64,000 nucleotides of DNA, from contig CAJFCV020000001.1 in the NCBI GenBank assembly GCA_904066235.2, positions 7,378,001-7,442,000 of the forward strand, written 5' to 3'. Every line of letters begins with the position of its first letter. Position 1 is the stretch's first letter. Origin of the DNA: Bursaphelenchus xylophilus (lineage: Eukaryota; Nematoda; Chromadorea; Rhabditida; Aphelenchoididae). Of this stretch, positions 43,215 through 56,400 are shown piece by piece. The notes beneath the pieces are model-generated. The model worked only from the letters and a program-made list of their open reading frames with translations. It ran no database searches and was not told where the DNA came from. The position numbers and the translations under genes are program-made.

Positions 43215-45147
43215 ATGGGACACTTGGCCGACTGCTTAGGCTTGGGTGTAGGGCTTTTTATTTCGTTGATTTATGCCAAGTTTATGTTAGATTTACACGA
43301 AAATACATTATGGTTTTCTAACATTAAGGAAGTCGAGCGCGAGATTTCGTTTCGGACTGAAGCTGGGTTGTATTTCTCTTATTATAAGCAATTTGTAAAC
43401 GCAGAGTATCTGCCATCAGCATTTTATTCCTTGATTCATGATAATATAACGGAGTATCCATTCGAGATCAATGTCTTGCAAAGATTTAATGTTGTTCCCG
43501 AAGTCTATATGGCCGTTTTACATCGACTTGTTTCTTCTTACATTTCCATATCTCCAATTTTCTTTTACATATACTGTAGTTTTCTATTTAGCGGGCTGGC
43601 TGTCTTTGCAGTGTATTTGTTAGCTTATTTAGTCATCGGTAGTTGGGGTGAAGCTAGCATTGTTTCCATCTGGATGCTTGTTAACTATGAAGACAGTTCC
43701 CGTGTTAATTTTGCGGTGAATATGAGAGAAGTTTATGCCCTTCCATTCCTGTGGTTACAATTTCTTTACGTATTTAAAGTTGTTACATTCGAAAGGAGTT
43801 ATAATAAGCAGATTGCCCTTTTTACCTGTCTCTTCAGCATTTGCTGGCAATTCAATCAATTTGTATTAATTCTGCAATCTTTCTGTCTCTTCATCACCTC
43901 TCTTTTTTATTGTGACTTGAGAGCTCTGATTGGCCAGACCTTGGTTTATCAGTCCATTGGATATCTTGTTGCCGGAATCCTTCAGTTTTTCCAGCCCATG
44001 TTGTTATTGTCACCATTATTTCAACTGAACTTGATTATTTTATGTTGTATGGGTAAAGCCCCAAACCAGTTTCGGATCGTGAGGTCTTCATGTCTTGTGT
44101 TATTGGCTTTTTTTATTACAATTGTTTCGAACTCTTTAATTAAGATGCTCGTTGGAGAGAAGTCTGATAGTCATATCTGGTCCTTTGTAATGTCCAAGCT
44201 AGGGTTTGGTATAGATCAAGTACCCTTTGAGACCACACTTTATTTATGTCATAGCGCATTTGCTTTCCTCGGTTATGATTTCGTGGAGAGGACCTCCAAA
44301 AACGGCTCTTTTCAGCTCTTCCTGATATCTTTGATGGTTTCATGCATTAATATAATCAGGGAATGGTGGGACGGAAGGCTAACAACACCACATCACTTTT
44401 TGCTAACCCTGAAATGTCTTGTTTTTGGCTTCTTAGCTTTTACCACGATGAGGATGAAGTACATTTTCCTTCCTCTGATGCTTATCCTTGCTTCCACCGC
44501 TTTTCGCATCCCTCAAAAATTGGTCGGCCGGATCATCCCTGTCACCTTAATGTTGGCATTAGCGATTGGGATACTGAGCTCGCATTATACGTTCTACCAG
44601 AAGGTTATGAGCCACGAACAGGTATGGCTGTTGTAGTTACGTCGATTTTTGTTATCTTTCCCCTTAGGAATTCTATGATCCGGACACCGTAAAACTGATG
44701 GAATGGATAAAACAGCAACCAGAGAAGATGGTCTTCTCAGGAAGCATGCAGTTGCTGGCAGGGGTTAAATGCTGTACTGGACGTCCGATTACCAATCATC
44801 CCCACTTTGAAGATAGCCGTATCCGTGAAAGAACCTTGCGCATTTATCAGATATACGGGCGGCGATTGGTGGCAGAAGTATACCAAATTTTGAAGCAGGA
44901 AAACACCACTCACATTATTGTGGAGGATAGTATCTGCTTCGCCAGATCGAATGGCTGTGCGTTGAAGGATCTGGTGGACACAGCCAACGGCCATCGGACC
45001 GAGTCCGGACGTTATCCGTTTGTCTCCAAAAAAGAGCTCGAGTTCTCCCCCATCCCGCGTTTCTGTGACGTGTTGCGCAAGAAGGGTCACTCTTTATTCG
45101 TTCCCGTGTTCAGAAATCGCACGTTTCGTGTTTATCGACTGTCTTAA
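43215..45147 (+). CDS. dpy-19: DPY-19 protein C-mannosyltransferase
   Basis: DPY-19 transfers mannose from dolichol-phosphate-mannose to tryptophans of WxxW motifs in secreted proteins, in the ER membrane. Two exons, 43215-44621 and 44668-45147, give 628 aa. After a first membrane span comes the catalytic loop EREISFRTEAGLYFSYYKQF; the E/D-containing loop of GT-C enzymes is intact. Then NITEYPFEINVLQRFNVVPE, ten or more hydrophobic segments, and a lumenal C-terminal domain. The long first exon is unusual beside neighbours with many small exons. ATG 43215 follows a TTTTAG acceptor directly; a GTG just upstream is not used. The length is close to the Caenorhabditis protein. Confidence 0.94.
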
Positions 45148-45316
45148 CCCATGTTTACCCATTTTTCACATTTCTTGAACCGGGATTCGATTCGCTAAAT
45201 TCATTTCCCATTGACGTTTCGCCTTTCTCTATTTACTTTAAGAAATACGTGCAGTTATCTGACTCAACGTTATTTAATAAATATAGTGGGCTTTAAAGCA
45301 ATAGGATAATTTTAGT
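45148..45316. other. dpy-19/pamn-1 spacer with polyadenylation and acceptor signals
   Basis: AATAAA occurs near 45277, and AATTTTAG ends 2 bp before the pamn-1 ATG. The whole gap is 169 bp. This fits a downstream operon gene that is trans-spliced, but could also be two independent compact genes. Confidence 0.45.
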
Positions 45317-48300
45317 ATGAAATTTGGTTTGTTTTGGATCACTTTAATCACATATTATGTTGCTTCGGTTCGAAGAGTAGTCGCGAATGAACATCAGCTT
45401 GTTGTTCAAGTTCCGGGATACTCTCCAAAAGAAGTGAGTTCATTTTTTTATACACATTTGCATTTTAGGATGATGCTTACATTGGTGTTAGTATTAAAGC
45501 GACAGCTGGATATATAGGTAAGCTCCTTGTTCTTTCAATTAACTATTTTTACTAAACGGGGCTTTGGTAGTTCAGCCCCCCACGAAAGGTAGTTCAAACC
45601 CCCAATGTTTTGTCCATTTCACACCCCCCATAATTAAAAAATTAGAATAATACAAAAAATGCAAATTAGAGTGAAATGACCCCCGGCGTTTTAGCTCAAA
45701 CCCCCAGTTACCGTCCAAGTTCGTTCTTGTGGTTCAGGCAGCGATGATTGTAGCCGAGAGAACCCAATCCCGAGTAGGCGGTTCAGATTGGATGAGGGGG
45801 TTTATACTGGGTCAAGAGGGGCTGAACTGGACTGGGGGGTTGTACTACCTTAGCCCCTACTAAACTTATCAAGTATAGTGAGGTTTGAACCCTTCGCACA
45901 TGCCGATCGTATCCATCATATGCTTTTATACGGTTGTGATAAACCGGCGTACGATTCTTCCTTCTGGGAAGGTGGTGCCACTTGTGCCGGAGCAAGTCAT
46001 ATCCTTTATGCATGGGCCCGAAATGCTCCATCATTGTCCTTGCCCGAAGGTGTTGGGTTTGCCATCGGCAATAAGGGCGATCCTGTTCAGTATATTGTAC
46101 TTCAAGTTCATTATGCCCATCCGTTTTCTGGAAACGTTAGAGACTTTGCCGGTACGTTAGACCCATTATTTTGTGATGTTGTTTTAGGTGTTACAATGCA
46201 CTTGGTGGACACTCGGCCGGCAAATCTGGCAGCGGTCTATCTTTTCGTCTCTGGAGAAGCTATTCCTCCAAGGAGGGATGTGGCTCTCAATAATATCAGT
46301 TGCACTTATGATGGGGATGCTGAACTGACACCCTTTGCGTTTCGCACGCATACTCATCAGATGGGAAGAGTAGTATCCGCATACTTCAAACGGAGTGGAC
46401 AGTGGACCCAGATTGGAAAACGAAACCCTCAGTGGCCTCAGGTACTGCTGAAATTATGTTTTTCATTCTTCTAAAAATATGCGGCGGTTCAAAGTAAGCC
46501 TTCGGTGGCAGGGCGGTAGGAAGTTGGACGTTACGATCCAGCGCTGTGGTCCGGTTCTTACTTTTGTATTTTTTATGCGACATGCCAGAAGAATGTTTCT
46601 TAAAAATCAGCTTCATTTGAATTTGTATCCATAGACTCCATTTTTACCGAGGTTTCAAATGTTTTTGACTAGCTCTGTATTACATATGGTTAGGTGTTCA
46701 TGCTTTAGGATGGAAGTTTTTTGACGAAGTTAAACAGTTTTATACAATTAGCAGAGCGAGCCATTGTAAGTCAAAATATGAAAATGACCCAAGTTTGAAA
46801 GTTTCGTTGTACTTATGCTCTGCCTAGTGGAAAACATAAGTAAAATTTTATGCAGATACCATCTCTGATTTGTGTCAGACCCAACACTTTAGCTGAATTT
46901 TATGCTGAATCCAAATCCGAAATAAAACCCTGCGGCTATTCCTATACCGAGATTCTTAAATTGTAATCTTTATTTTAATTCAAAATAAGGTTTATTTCAA
47001 TGTTACGGTAACCCTAACAAACAGAAATCTCTGAAGTCTCTATCCAAACGTGTTGCTCTGGTTGACACAAAAGAAAAACGAATTGATATGCCTCAAATAA
47101 AGTCTGTCATCGATAAAGGTCTTTTAGTTGTTCCAAAAAATTGACAAGAAAATCGTCATCAAAAAAGGAGACTTTATGGCAGCAACTTGTCGTTTTGACT
47201 CGCACGACAAGGCAGAATTCACACCCATGGGGTAAGTGGCTTTAAAATCTGACTTATTGTTTTTCTAGAAGTATGGGAACCGCTGAAATGTGTAATTTCT
47301 ACATGATGTTCTACAGAAGTGCGGATAGTCAAGATCCATTCCCTTGGGGCGGTGGATGCGGCGGAAATGAAAACGAAGAGTTGGTGGCTGCGGAGTACCC
47401 AAAGGATGGAGTCTCTTTACTTCCCAAACACCCTGAATGGGAACATGTTGCCCATCAGATGGATAAACCCTTTGGGGTTAAACAACGATTGGGGGTTTCC
47501 AAAGTAGGAGATCACAAGCTTGGACAGATTTCGGGTTTATCCTATGGCAAAGATGGGTCGCTTTATCTTTTCCATAGAAGCGAGAGGATATGGGATGGAA
47601 GGTAAAGAACACCGTACAGGGGGGATCGTTAATTTTCAGTACTTTCGATCAATATAACAAGTTGCAAGACGAGTCTGCAATTAACGACGATGTTCTGCTT
47701 CACGTCGACGTGGGAATCGCTTCGCTTAAATTGCGAAGCAGTTACGGGAAGAATCAATTTTATCTCCCACATGGCGTCTTTGTGGATGACAGTGATTACA
47801 TTTACACCACCGACGTCGGATCTCATCAAGTTATAAAGTGGAAAGTGGAGTCTGGTTAGTGCATTACACACTCCATTACGAAAGTTTACCTACCTTCCTT
47901 CACGAATTGTCAGTTTCTAGATCCTGGCATGCGCTACGTAAAAGCGCAAGCTACCTTTTTGAAAGGCGCGTTACAAAGAAAAAGTGGACGTATTTCAAGT
48001 CTTCGCCAACTCTCCGCCGCAAAAAAATGCCGAGCGTTCTTAGGCTTAGTTTAGGCTTATGTTTGCCTAACGTTAGATTAGGGCTTAGGCTGTTTACTAT
48101 TTTTTGTTCGCAGTCAGCGGGCCCTCTTACGCAACAGTCAAAAAATCATAATTTTTTGTTCCAATTTGGCCACATTTTAGCACTTACAGTTAGACCAAAC
48201 ATTTATTCCATTTGGGGGGTTCAGTCAACACTTTAAGTCCAAAATACCATGATGGATTGACAAGAATCACATAGTTTGATATGCAAATTTGAATCCAGCA

Positions 48301-49656
48301 GAATAAATCAAGGCCTGTGTAGTTCGTTATTCAAACACTTTCAGAAAATTGTTTTTACACATGTAATTTTTTTAAACCGATTGGATGGGTCAGTTTAGAA
48401 ATTAATAACGTGTAGCTATTGGTTTATAAGTGTGCAAATGGCGACCACTAAAAAAATTCAAAAAAAAAAGTCGGAGTCGGATTTGTTTCAAAAAAGTACA
48501 GAACGCTGTGACCGCTCTTTCAAAAGATAGCATCTGCTTTTACGTAGTGTTTGCCAGAATCTAGAAACTGATAACTCGTGGGGTAGGTACGTATTCGTAA
48601 CGGAGTGTACATTGGGTACATTTAGTTTTTTGTTTTAGGAAATCTGAAACCAGTATTCACTCTGGGCGAGAAATTCCAACCAGGGTCTGATACAAATCAT
48701 TTCTGCAAGCCTTCTGGAGTGGCCGTCAGCCGCAATGATGGTTTCATTTATGTGAGCGATGGTTATTGCAACAACCGTGTAATGGTTTTTGATAAGAACG
48801 GAAAGTTTATTCAACAGTTTGGCTCAGCTTCCACTATGGGAAGAGAAGCATCTAAGCCTCAACTCGGAACTTTCTTCTTGCCTCATGATATTGTACTGGA
48901 CAACAAACTTCGTCGGATCTTTGTAGCTGACAGAGAAAACGGAAGAGTGCAAATCTTTAATCAAAGTGGTGTTCCTGTTCAAGATGTATCCTATCCCAGT
49001 CTGTTTAGGGATGTTTATTCTGCCGATTATGATGAAGGTATGTAGTTATAATTTTAGAGCTATGATGACTAAAGGTACAGACATTTTTAGAAGGATAAAA
49101 AATATGGAATTACAAATAAAATTAATTTTTGTTTCAGAACACGGTCTCATAATGATTCCCGGAAGCAGAATTACTGAGAATGCACAAATCGAAGCTTTTG
49201 TCTGCCCGGCTCCTTCCTTCAAACTCCAATTTTCATTTCGTCCAACAGATTCTTCCTTTAAAAGGCCACATATTATCAGAATCAGGGACAATGTTGTAGC
49301 CATTGGAGAGATTGCAGAAGAAGGAGGACGGCTGAGTATATTCGATATCGTGACGCAGGGACATCATCCACAGGTCTCCTCAAAAGAACTTTATAGATCA
49401 CCGGATGATGTTAACGATGCCGGATCACCCTTCTTTATCACTCTTCTGGTCATTGCCTCTGTTCTGATCGCTTGTTTTGTTGCCTACATGAGGTATCGAG
49501 ACGTTTCTGATGGGAATATTGTGGATCGGACGGTAAGATTATGCTTCGAGTAACGAAATTCAATTTACATTACAGGGGTTCAAGCCACTAAAAACAGATG
49601 ACATTCCGAGTGACAATTCCGATGAGGAAGAAGAATATTCTCGAGCTCGACCGTAG
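45317..49656 (+). CDS. pamn-1: Peptidylglycine alpha-amidating monooxygenase, PHM plus PAL
   Basis: The enzyme converts glycine-extended neuropeptides to amides in secretory granules. Ten exons (45317-45433, 45469-45517, 45879-46151, 46188-46441, 47128-47231, 47269-47601, 47640-47854, 48639-49037, 49138-49532, 49576-49656) give 739 aa. A signal peptide opens the protein. The PHM half keeps the copper ligands: RIHHML and VLQVHY (CuH), RTHTHQMG and the methionine in EMCNFYMMFY (CuM). The PAL half keeps FYLPHGVFVD, NHFCKPSGVAV, YVSDGYCNNRV and VADRENGR of the six-bladed propeller. A transmembrane segment (FFITLLVIASVLIACFVAYM) and an acidic tail, SDNSDEEEEYSRARP, end it. Introns 2 and 7 carry MITEs, and intron 4 (686 bp) is also enlarged. 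Confidence 0.95.
45558..45857. mobile_element. GGGGCT-ended MITE, copy 2 (300 bp, perfect 8-bp TSD)
   Basis: It starts GGGGCTTTGGTAGTTCAGCC and ends TGTACTACCTTAGCCCC, with an exact duplication TACTAAAC at 45550-45557 and 45858-45865. It lies in pamn-1 intron 2; without it and one duplication the intron would be about 53 bp. Same family as 6020-6385. Confidence 0.85.
47867..48607. mobile_element. Tc1/mariner-like MITE in pamn-1 intron 7
   Basis: CACTCCATTACGAAAGTTTA on the left is the inverse of CGTAACGGAGTG on the right, with TA outside. Farther in, TCAGTTTCTAGATCCTGGCA mirrors TGCCAGAATCTAGAAACTGA, and GTAAAAGCGCAAG faces GCTTTTACGTAG. It accounts for most of the 784-bp intron. Confidence 0.7.
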
Positions 49657-50431
49657 ATTTTCGTCTTTTAAAAGTCCTATTATTTGTTTTTTTTTTGTAC
49701 ATTTTGTATAAACCTGACTCTTATTTATTCTTCTAGCCCTATAGTTACATAAATAAAATCTTCTAAAAAGTTACGACGTACTGCGTGTGGATGGCTTATT
49801 GCCATGGTATTACTTCGTTTAATAGAACTTCTGTATTAAACTTTAGTTTGTGTTGGTGCGAATGCCTGCAGAGGAGGAGGGGAAACCGGTTTGACGGTCG
49901 TGGACTTGCCCAGGCCCGTAAAGGTTATAATTTTTATCGACAAGAGTCATGATATAAACCCGCGAGTCCCCGTGTTTTAATAAGATGGAACATATGGCGG
50001 TTTATCCGGACAATCATCTGTCGTTATAACCAAGGCCAGACAAAGCGACGCACCCGTCCGTGTCCAGGGCGAAGGATGGCGGGTCCTTTTCTCGGCGGTC
50101 TCCTCGGTCGCTATTCTGTCTGGGGAGGAGCGTCTGTGAAGTCTGCACTCACCACTTTCTCCCCAAAGACTGCGGCTAGGCGTTCGCGCGATTTTCTCTC
50201 AACTACTCCCTCTTCCATTACGGGCCACACCGCTGTTATTAGCCCCGGTTTTCACTTTTTACATCTTTATATCGGTGTCATGGCTCCCTGGGTGTTAATT
50301 TACAACTACATCCAATCTCCAGTAATTTCTTATTTTATTCGCGTCATTTTCGTCGCGATCGCATCTTTGGTTTATTTAAAATATTTTATTTACAGTTATG
50401 AGATAAAAAAAATAGGAATATTTGGGAAAAC
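49657..50431. other. Intergenic region between pamn-1 and chd-7
   Basis: A polyadenylation signal for pamn-1, AATAAAATC, lies near 49752. The GC-richer stretch 49860-50240 has open frames but no recognisable protein and may contain the chd-7 promoter and 5' leader. No transposon ends were seen. Confidence 0.4.
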
Positions 50432-53400
50432 ATGGAGGAAGGGGATGAATACGTTCCCCAAATATCCCAAATCGACTACAATCTGATCGATAATAATGGC
50501 ACCAACAGACAGGGTAACTACTATAATCAGTTAAACCAGGTGGGAGATATGTATGGCAACATGCAAAGGCCTGCACAACAAATCCAGCAACCAAACCAGC
50601 AACACCACATGGCCCCAAACCAGCAGAACTACATGAATATGCACGGCTATCCCCCGCCACAACAGATGCAAGGCCAACCGTCCATCCCACCAATGTCAGC
50701 AGCAACACCAGCTACTAAAGGAAAGCGAGGAGGTGGGAGGAAAAAGGCTAACACTACTGTCACCACCACCCCCGACAATAAATACGGCGTTGGAGCCCAG
50801 AACATGATGTATCCGTCAAATTACCAAATGCCCGGACAACAACAGGTTCCTCTACATGCAAATACACCACAAGGCATGAGACCGGCCAATCCAGCATACG
50901 GTAATTACATGGGGGGATACCCACAGAATTCAAAATGGATGGAGTACGGCCAAATGCAACAAGGTCAGCAATTTCGATGTGCCCCGCCCCAACAACCATA
51001 CCCCGGCTACAATGGGCCGCCGCAACAGGTAACATAGAAGATTATTTTTTACATTCCTGGATTTAGGGATACTATCCGCAAGGGATGCAACCTAACCAGC
51101 AGCAGTCGCAGCAACAACAACAAATGCAGCAAAACAGATCACAATTTTATGGGCAACAAGGATATCAGAACATGGGATACTCGAGTCAGCCCCCACCTCG
51201 GTATCCTATGAATTCTCAGCAAGGATATTACCAAGATCCAGCCGGCTACCCCGGATACAATCAGCAGTATTCGCAAATGAATCAGTCGGCCCAGGCTACT
51301 AAGACCGGTCCTTCCGGAAATGGAACCCAAGGGCATCCCTCAGTGTCTCAGAACTCTGTGTCTCAGCCTTCGACCTACTCTGCAGCGGCAGCACCCATTG
51401 GCAAGTTTACTTATATTTCTTTTATTTTTTTCAAAATCTCTAATATGTATTAATGTATATCAATTTAAATTTAGGACCCCCAACGAATGGGTCGTATCCC
51501 CAGCCGCCCGCTCCTTCATCGAGTGGCCTGCGTCAGCCTTATAATGGATTGCCGTCCCAACAACCACCTTCTAATCAGTTCCACCCTCAACCGCAATTCT
51601 ATAATCAAGGAATGATGAATCAGCTGCAACAAGGCATCACCGATATGGAACGTCAACTTCATTACATGCTGCAACAACCCCCAGGGCCAGAAGTTAGCAG
51701 CAGAATTGAACAGCTACAAGTGAGAATTAACCAAATGAAAGCTCAACATCAACAAGCCACGACAATGGGAATTTCTAATGGGAAGCCGGGGCCCCCGTCT
51801 TCCCAGCCTCCTTCTGCCATGATACCAGGTCAGCATTCAAGGATGGGCCCGACGCCTCAGCCATCAGTATATCCGGGCTACCCGGGTTCTCTTTCTGAGC
51901 AATCCATCCATTCTGTTAACTCGATAAGCTCGGATGCTTCTGGGACTCCGAACTCTCAGAAACCACCTTCAGTAGGGCCAATTCCGATGGTCCCACACAA
52001 TGTTCTGCCTTCACATTCGGCATCTTCTGTCTCTGTAATGCAAACCGCAGCTAGCCAAGTCCAGGTACGTCAAAACGAAGTTATTTTTATTAATATTTTA
52101 GGTTAATATTACACCGGAAGCAACCGGACGGACTTTGATAAGTGTATACCATCAATTCCCTTCGACGACTGCAACCACGACTGACTCGACTGCCCAAAAC
52201 AGTATGAAAGACTCGGTTCCCCCAGAACCAGTCCCTTCCTCTTTATCTAACGGGTATCCATCCAAAAATGGCTCAAGCGCTTCAATTTTGTGTCCATCTC
52301 CTGCCGTATCCAACCCCCAAATATCATCAGCTCCCTATCCCCATTCCTCCACATTTCGGTCTCCGATTTCCTCACAATCAATCTCTTCGGATGTCTCCAG
52401 AATCCTCACAGACCAGACTCCAGCTCCATCGCATGGCGTTTCGGAAGAATCACTTTCAGTTAAAGAAGAAACTCCATCTCAGCCTCCCATCGACAACGAC
52501 ATTCCGCAGTATTCGTACCCTGCTCAATCCTCCAATGTTCCCGGAGTAGAGATGAAAGCAGAATCTGAAAAAGTAAAGTCACCCGAACTGGAAGCCCCAG
52601 TTCCTAGTGAGGAAGACATTCAGGCATCCGCCAGCTTTGCAAAGAAAGAAGCTAAATCGTCAGCTGAATTTACTGTGAAACCAACCCCTGCAACAGAGGT
52701 CATCGAAGGAAACTTCGAAGAACAGATTAAACCCAAAAAACCGGTGGCCAAGACACCGAAGAGGACTCCAGTTCCCATTCGGAAACGGAAGAAGGCGGCC
52801 AGCGAACCAAGCTCAGATGAAGACCATGACTTTACAGTGGAAGTCAAGAAGTAAGTATCTAATATGTACTAATTCATAATCCTCGTTTTTAGGAAGAAAG
52901 GAAAAGCTCAAGCAATACAACAGCAATCCGAAGAGATTGATCCCTCGCTTTCTGAATTTGTTGAAGTAAGTTTCAATTTTTAATGATTATTTAAATTTTT
53001 AGAAGCGGCGATCAGGACGGACAAAAAATGAAAAGCGATACGAAGATAGGATGGACATCGATGACGAACTTAACGAGGTTATGGATCCATGTACAAGTTT
53101 TTTGGAAGACACATCGGCGGCTGCAGAGTTTGTTGTAGAAAAGATTCTTGGAATGAGGACATCAATGAGGAAAAAGGTCAAAGAAATGAACGATGATTTT
53201 ACTGAAGAAAAGAGAAATGAAAGCGAGTTGAGTGGAGATGTAGAAGAGAACAACGAAGCGGCCACCGGAGAAATAAAAAAAGAAAACGAGGAACTAAAGG
53301 AGAAAGAAAGTAAAGAAGAAAAGAAAGAAAATTCAACAGAAAACGACGAAGAGACGGAAGAAGAGGTCGAAGAATTCTTTGTAAAGTTCAAAAACAAGTC

Positions 53401-56400
53401 GTATATGCACTGTGAATGGAAAACCCTGGACGAATTGGAAGCTTTGGACAAACGAGTCATTCCCAAAGTAAATCGGTTCAAGGCAAAATGGGTTGAGGAC
53501 AACGAATACTTTAACCCTGATTATACAATAGTGGATAGAGTAGTGGACGAACATATCGATGATGACGGTGAGCATTCTGCTCTAGTCAAATGGAAAAGTT
53601 TACAATACGAAGAATCTACATGGGAAGACATAAGCATTGTGCCAACGAAGAAGATGGAAGAATACTACCGAGATAACATTGTAGACCCGCTGAAGGTGGT
53701 AAGTTAGATCCCCAATTATTAGTCCGTATTTTAGAAAGAGACCCCCAGACCATCTCCAAATGATTGGGAAGAGATTAAAGATACTCGCGAGTACAAAGAT
53801 GGAAACACTCTTCGGGAATATCAAGTCGTTGGAGTTAATTGGCTGCTCTTCTGCTACTACAATGGGTAAGTAACGGGATCAATAACATTATACATTTTAG
53901 ACGAAACTGTATTCTGGCAGACGAAATGGGTCTGGGTAAAACAGTCCAAACGATTACCTTTCTTCAAGGCGTGTATGACGTGGGGATACATGGACCTTTT
54001 ATGGTTGTAGTTCCCTTGTCAACTCTCCCAAATTGGGAAAGGGAATTTGAAACATGGACGGACATGAATTGTGTGGTTTATTACGGAACCTCGGCAAGTC
54101 GAGAGATGATTCAGAACTACGAGATGTATTACGAAAAGAATGACACTAAGGTAAATTGAAGTGATTTAATTAAAAACAGTTTTTTTTTCAGAAGAAGAAG
54201 GTTCCCAAGTTTGATGTCTTGCTTACCACTTTTGAAATGGTGATATCTGATGTGGATATATTAAAGAAGATTAATTATCGAGTCTGTGTCATTGATGAAG
54301 CCCATCGGTTAAAGAACAGGAATAGCAAACTTTTAACCAACGGGCTACTGTCGTTCAACTTCGAACATCGTGTTCTTCTTACTGGAACGCCGCTTCAAAA
54401 TAATATTCAAGAATTATATTCGCTTCTGAGCTTTCTGGAGCCCGAACGATTTCACAGTTCCGATCTTTTCCTTCAAGAGTTCGGCCAATGTCAAACGGAA
54501 GAACAGGTACAAAAATTGCAAGAGATTTTGAAACCGATGATGTTACGGCGATTGAAGGAGGATGTGGAGAAAACCTTACAACCGAAGGAAGAAACAATTA
54601 TCGAAGTAAGTGATACAATCTCTTTCATTCCTCCTTTAGGTCCAACTTTCAAACATCCAAAAGAAGTATTACCGTGCTATTCTTGAAAGAAACTTCACTC
54701 ATTTGCTGAAGGGATCCATGCCATCCTTAATGAATACAATGATGGAGCTCCGAAAATGTTGTAATCATCCTTTTTTGATCAAAGGAGCTGAAGAACAGAT
54801 ACTTGCCGAACTAAAGCCGATTCATGCCAGTAAAACAGAGGATGAACTTAACAATCTTGCCCTCATTCAATCTTCCGGAAAACTGGTCCTAATTGATAAG
54901 CTATTACCAAAGTTGAGGCAAGATGGTCACAAAGTACTTATCTTCTCTCAGATGGTCAAAGTTTTGGATATTTTGGAGGAATTCTTGGTCCAAATGAATT
55001 ATTCATTCGAGCGAATCGACGGAAATGTGAGAGGTGACCTTCGACAAGCAGCTATCGACCGCTTCAGTCGACCAGACTCCGATCGATTTGTATTTTTGCT
55101 GTGCACTCGAGCCGGGGGACTTGGAATTAACCTCACCGCCGCTGATACTGTTATAATCTTTGACTCTGATTGGAATCCTCAAAACGATCTACAAGCTCAA
55201 GCAAGATGTCACCGCATTGGTCAAACGAAAATGGTGAAGGTTTATCGTTTGATTACGACAAACACATACGAAAGGGAAATGTTTGACAAAGCGTCATTGA
55301 AGCTTGGTCTGGATAAGGCCGTATTACAATCGATGACACCAAAGGATAACAGCCAACAGCTCACACGACAAGAAGTGGAAGATCTCCTCAAGAAAGGAGC
55401 ATATGGCGCTGTCATGGATGAAGATAATGAAGGCAGCAAATTCAGCGAAGAAGATATTGACACCATCCTTAGCCGACGAACCCAAACCATAAAGCTGGAG
55501 CCTGGAATTAAAGGATCCACATTTGCCAAAGCTTCCTTTACCTCATCCAGTAATCGAGAAGACATTGACGTCAACGATCCCAACTTCTGGTCTAAATGGG
55601 CCAAGAAAGCGAACGTTGATGTAGACGCAGGAAATAATGATCTTATCCTTCTGGAGCCGCGGGCACGAAGAAAACGATTTGAAGAAGGATACAAAGGACT
55701 CCATGAAGGCGAAAGCGATGGTGATGATGGAAGTGAGGGCCGAAAGAGCGCAGACTTTTCCAAAAACAGAAGTGGGAAGAAGAGAAAACGAGGGGATGAT
55801 GACGACGACTACGTTAACTATGTCCCGGATGAGCTTACTTTTAATAAGTCAGAGTATTTCAAAGTCGAGAAACTTCTGAACACTTGGGGATGGGGTCGAT
55901 GGAAGGTCATGAAGGAACAGTCTGATACTGCGCTAGGAGTCAACGACATTGAGCATATTGCAAGAACGTTGTTGCTGCACAACATTCGGGAGCACAAAGG
56001 TGACGAAAAGACCAAAGAATTTGTGTATCACCTGATCACACCGAATGGCGAATCCTCGAGAAGTGACAGAAAATCCCGTGGGGATTACAATGAAGGGTGG
56101 GCCGGTCTACCGGAATATAACCCTCCTAATTTTGCCATTGATGTTTCTTTCACCCGACATATTCATCGACATGCCAACAAACTCCTACACAGAATGTTCC
56201 ACTTGTTCTTACTTCAGAATCATCTCATCAGCAAAGAGGATGCGACAAAAATAAATGATGACAAAGATTACAAACAAATTGATGTCAAAGTTCCCACCGT
56301 TGGAGATCCCCCATTGCCCAATTGGGATTCCGACTGCGATAAATGTTTCATAATAGGAATTTATAAACACGGTAGGTAATTCGACAAAGAACGTAATATG

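Noticed and set aside
46942..47160. Short open frame (KSLKSLSKRVALVDTKEKRI...) in pamn-1 intron 4
   Set aside because: No family match and no need for it in the PHM frame; the true exon begins at 47128 in another frame.
50076..50486. 136-codon frame before chd-7
   Set aside because: Unrecognised product, overlaps the chd-7 start in another frame, and probably reflects the GC-richer leader region.
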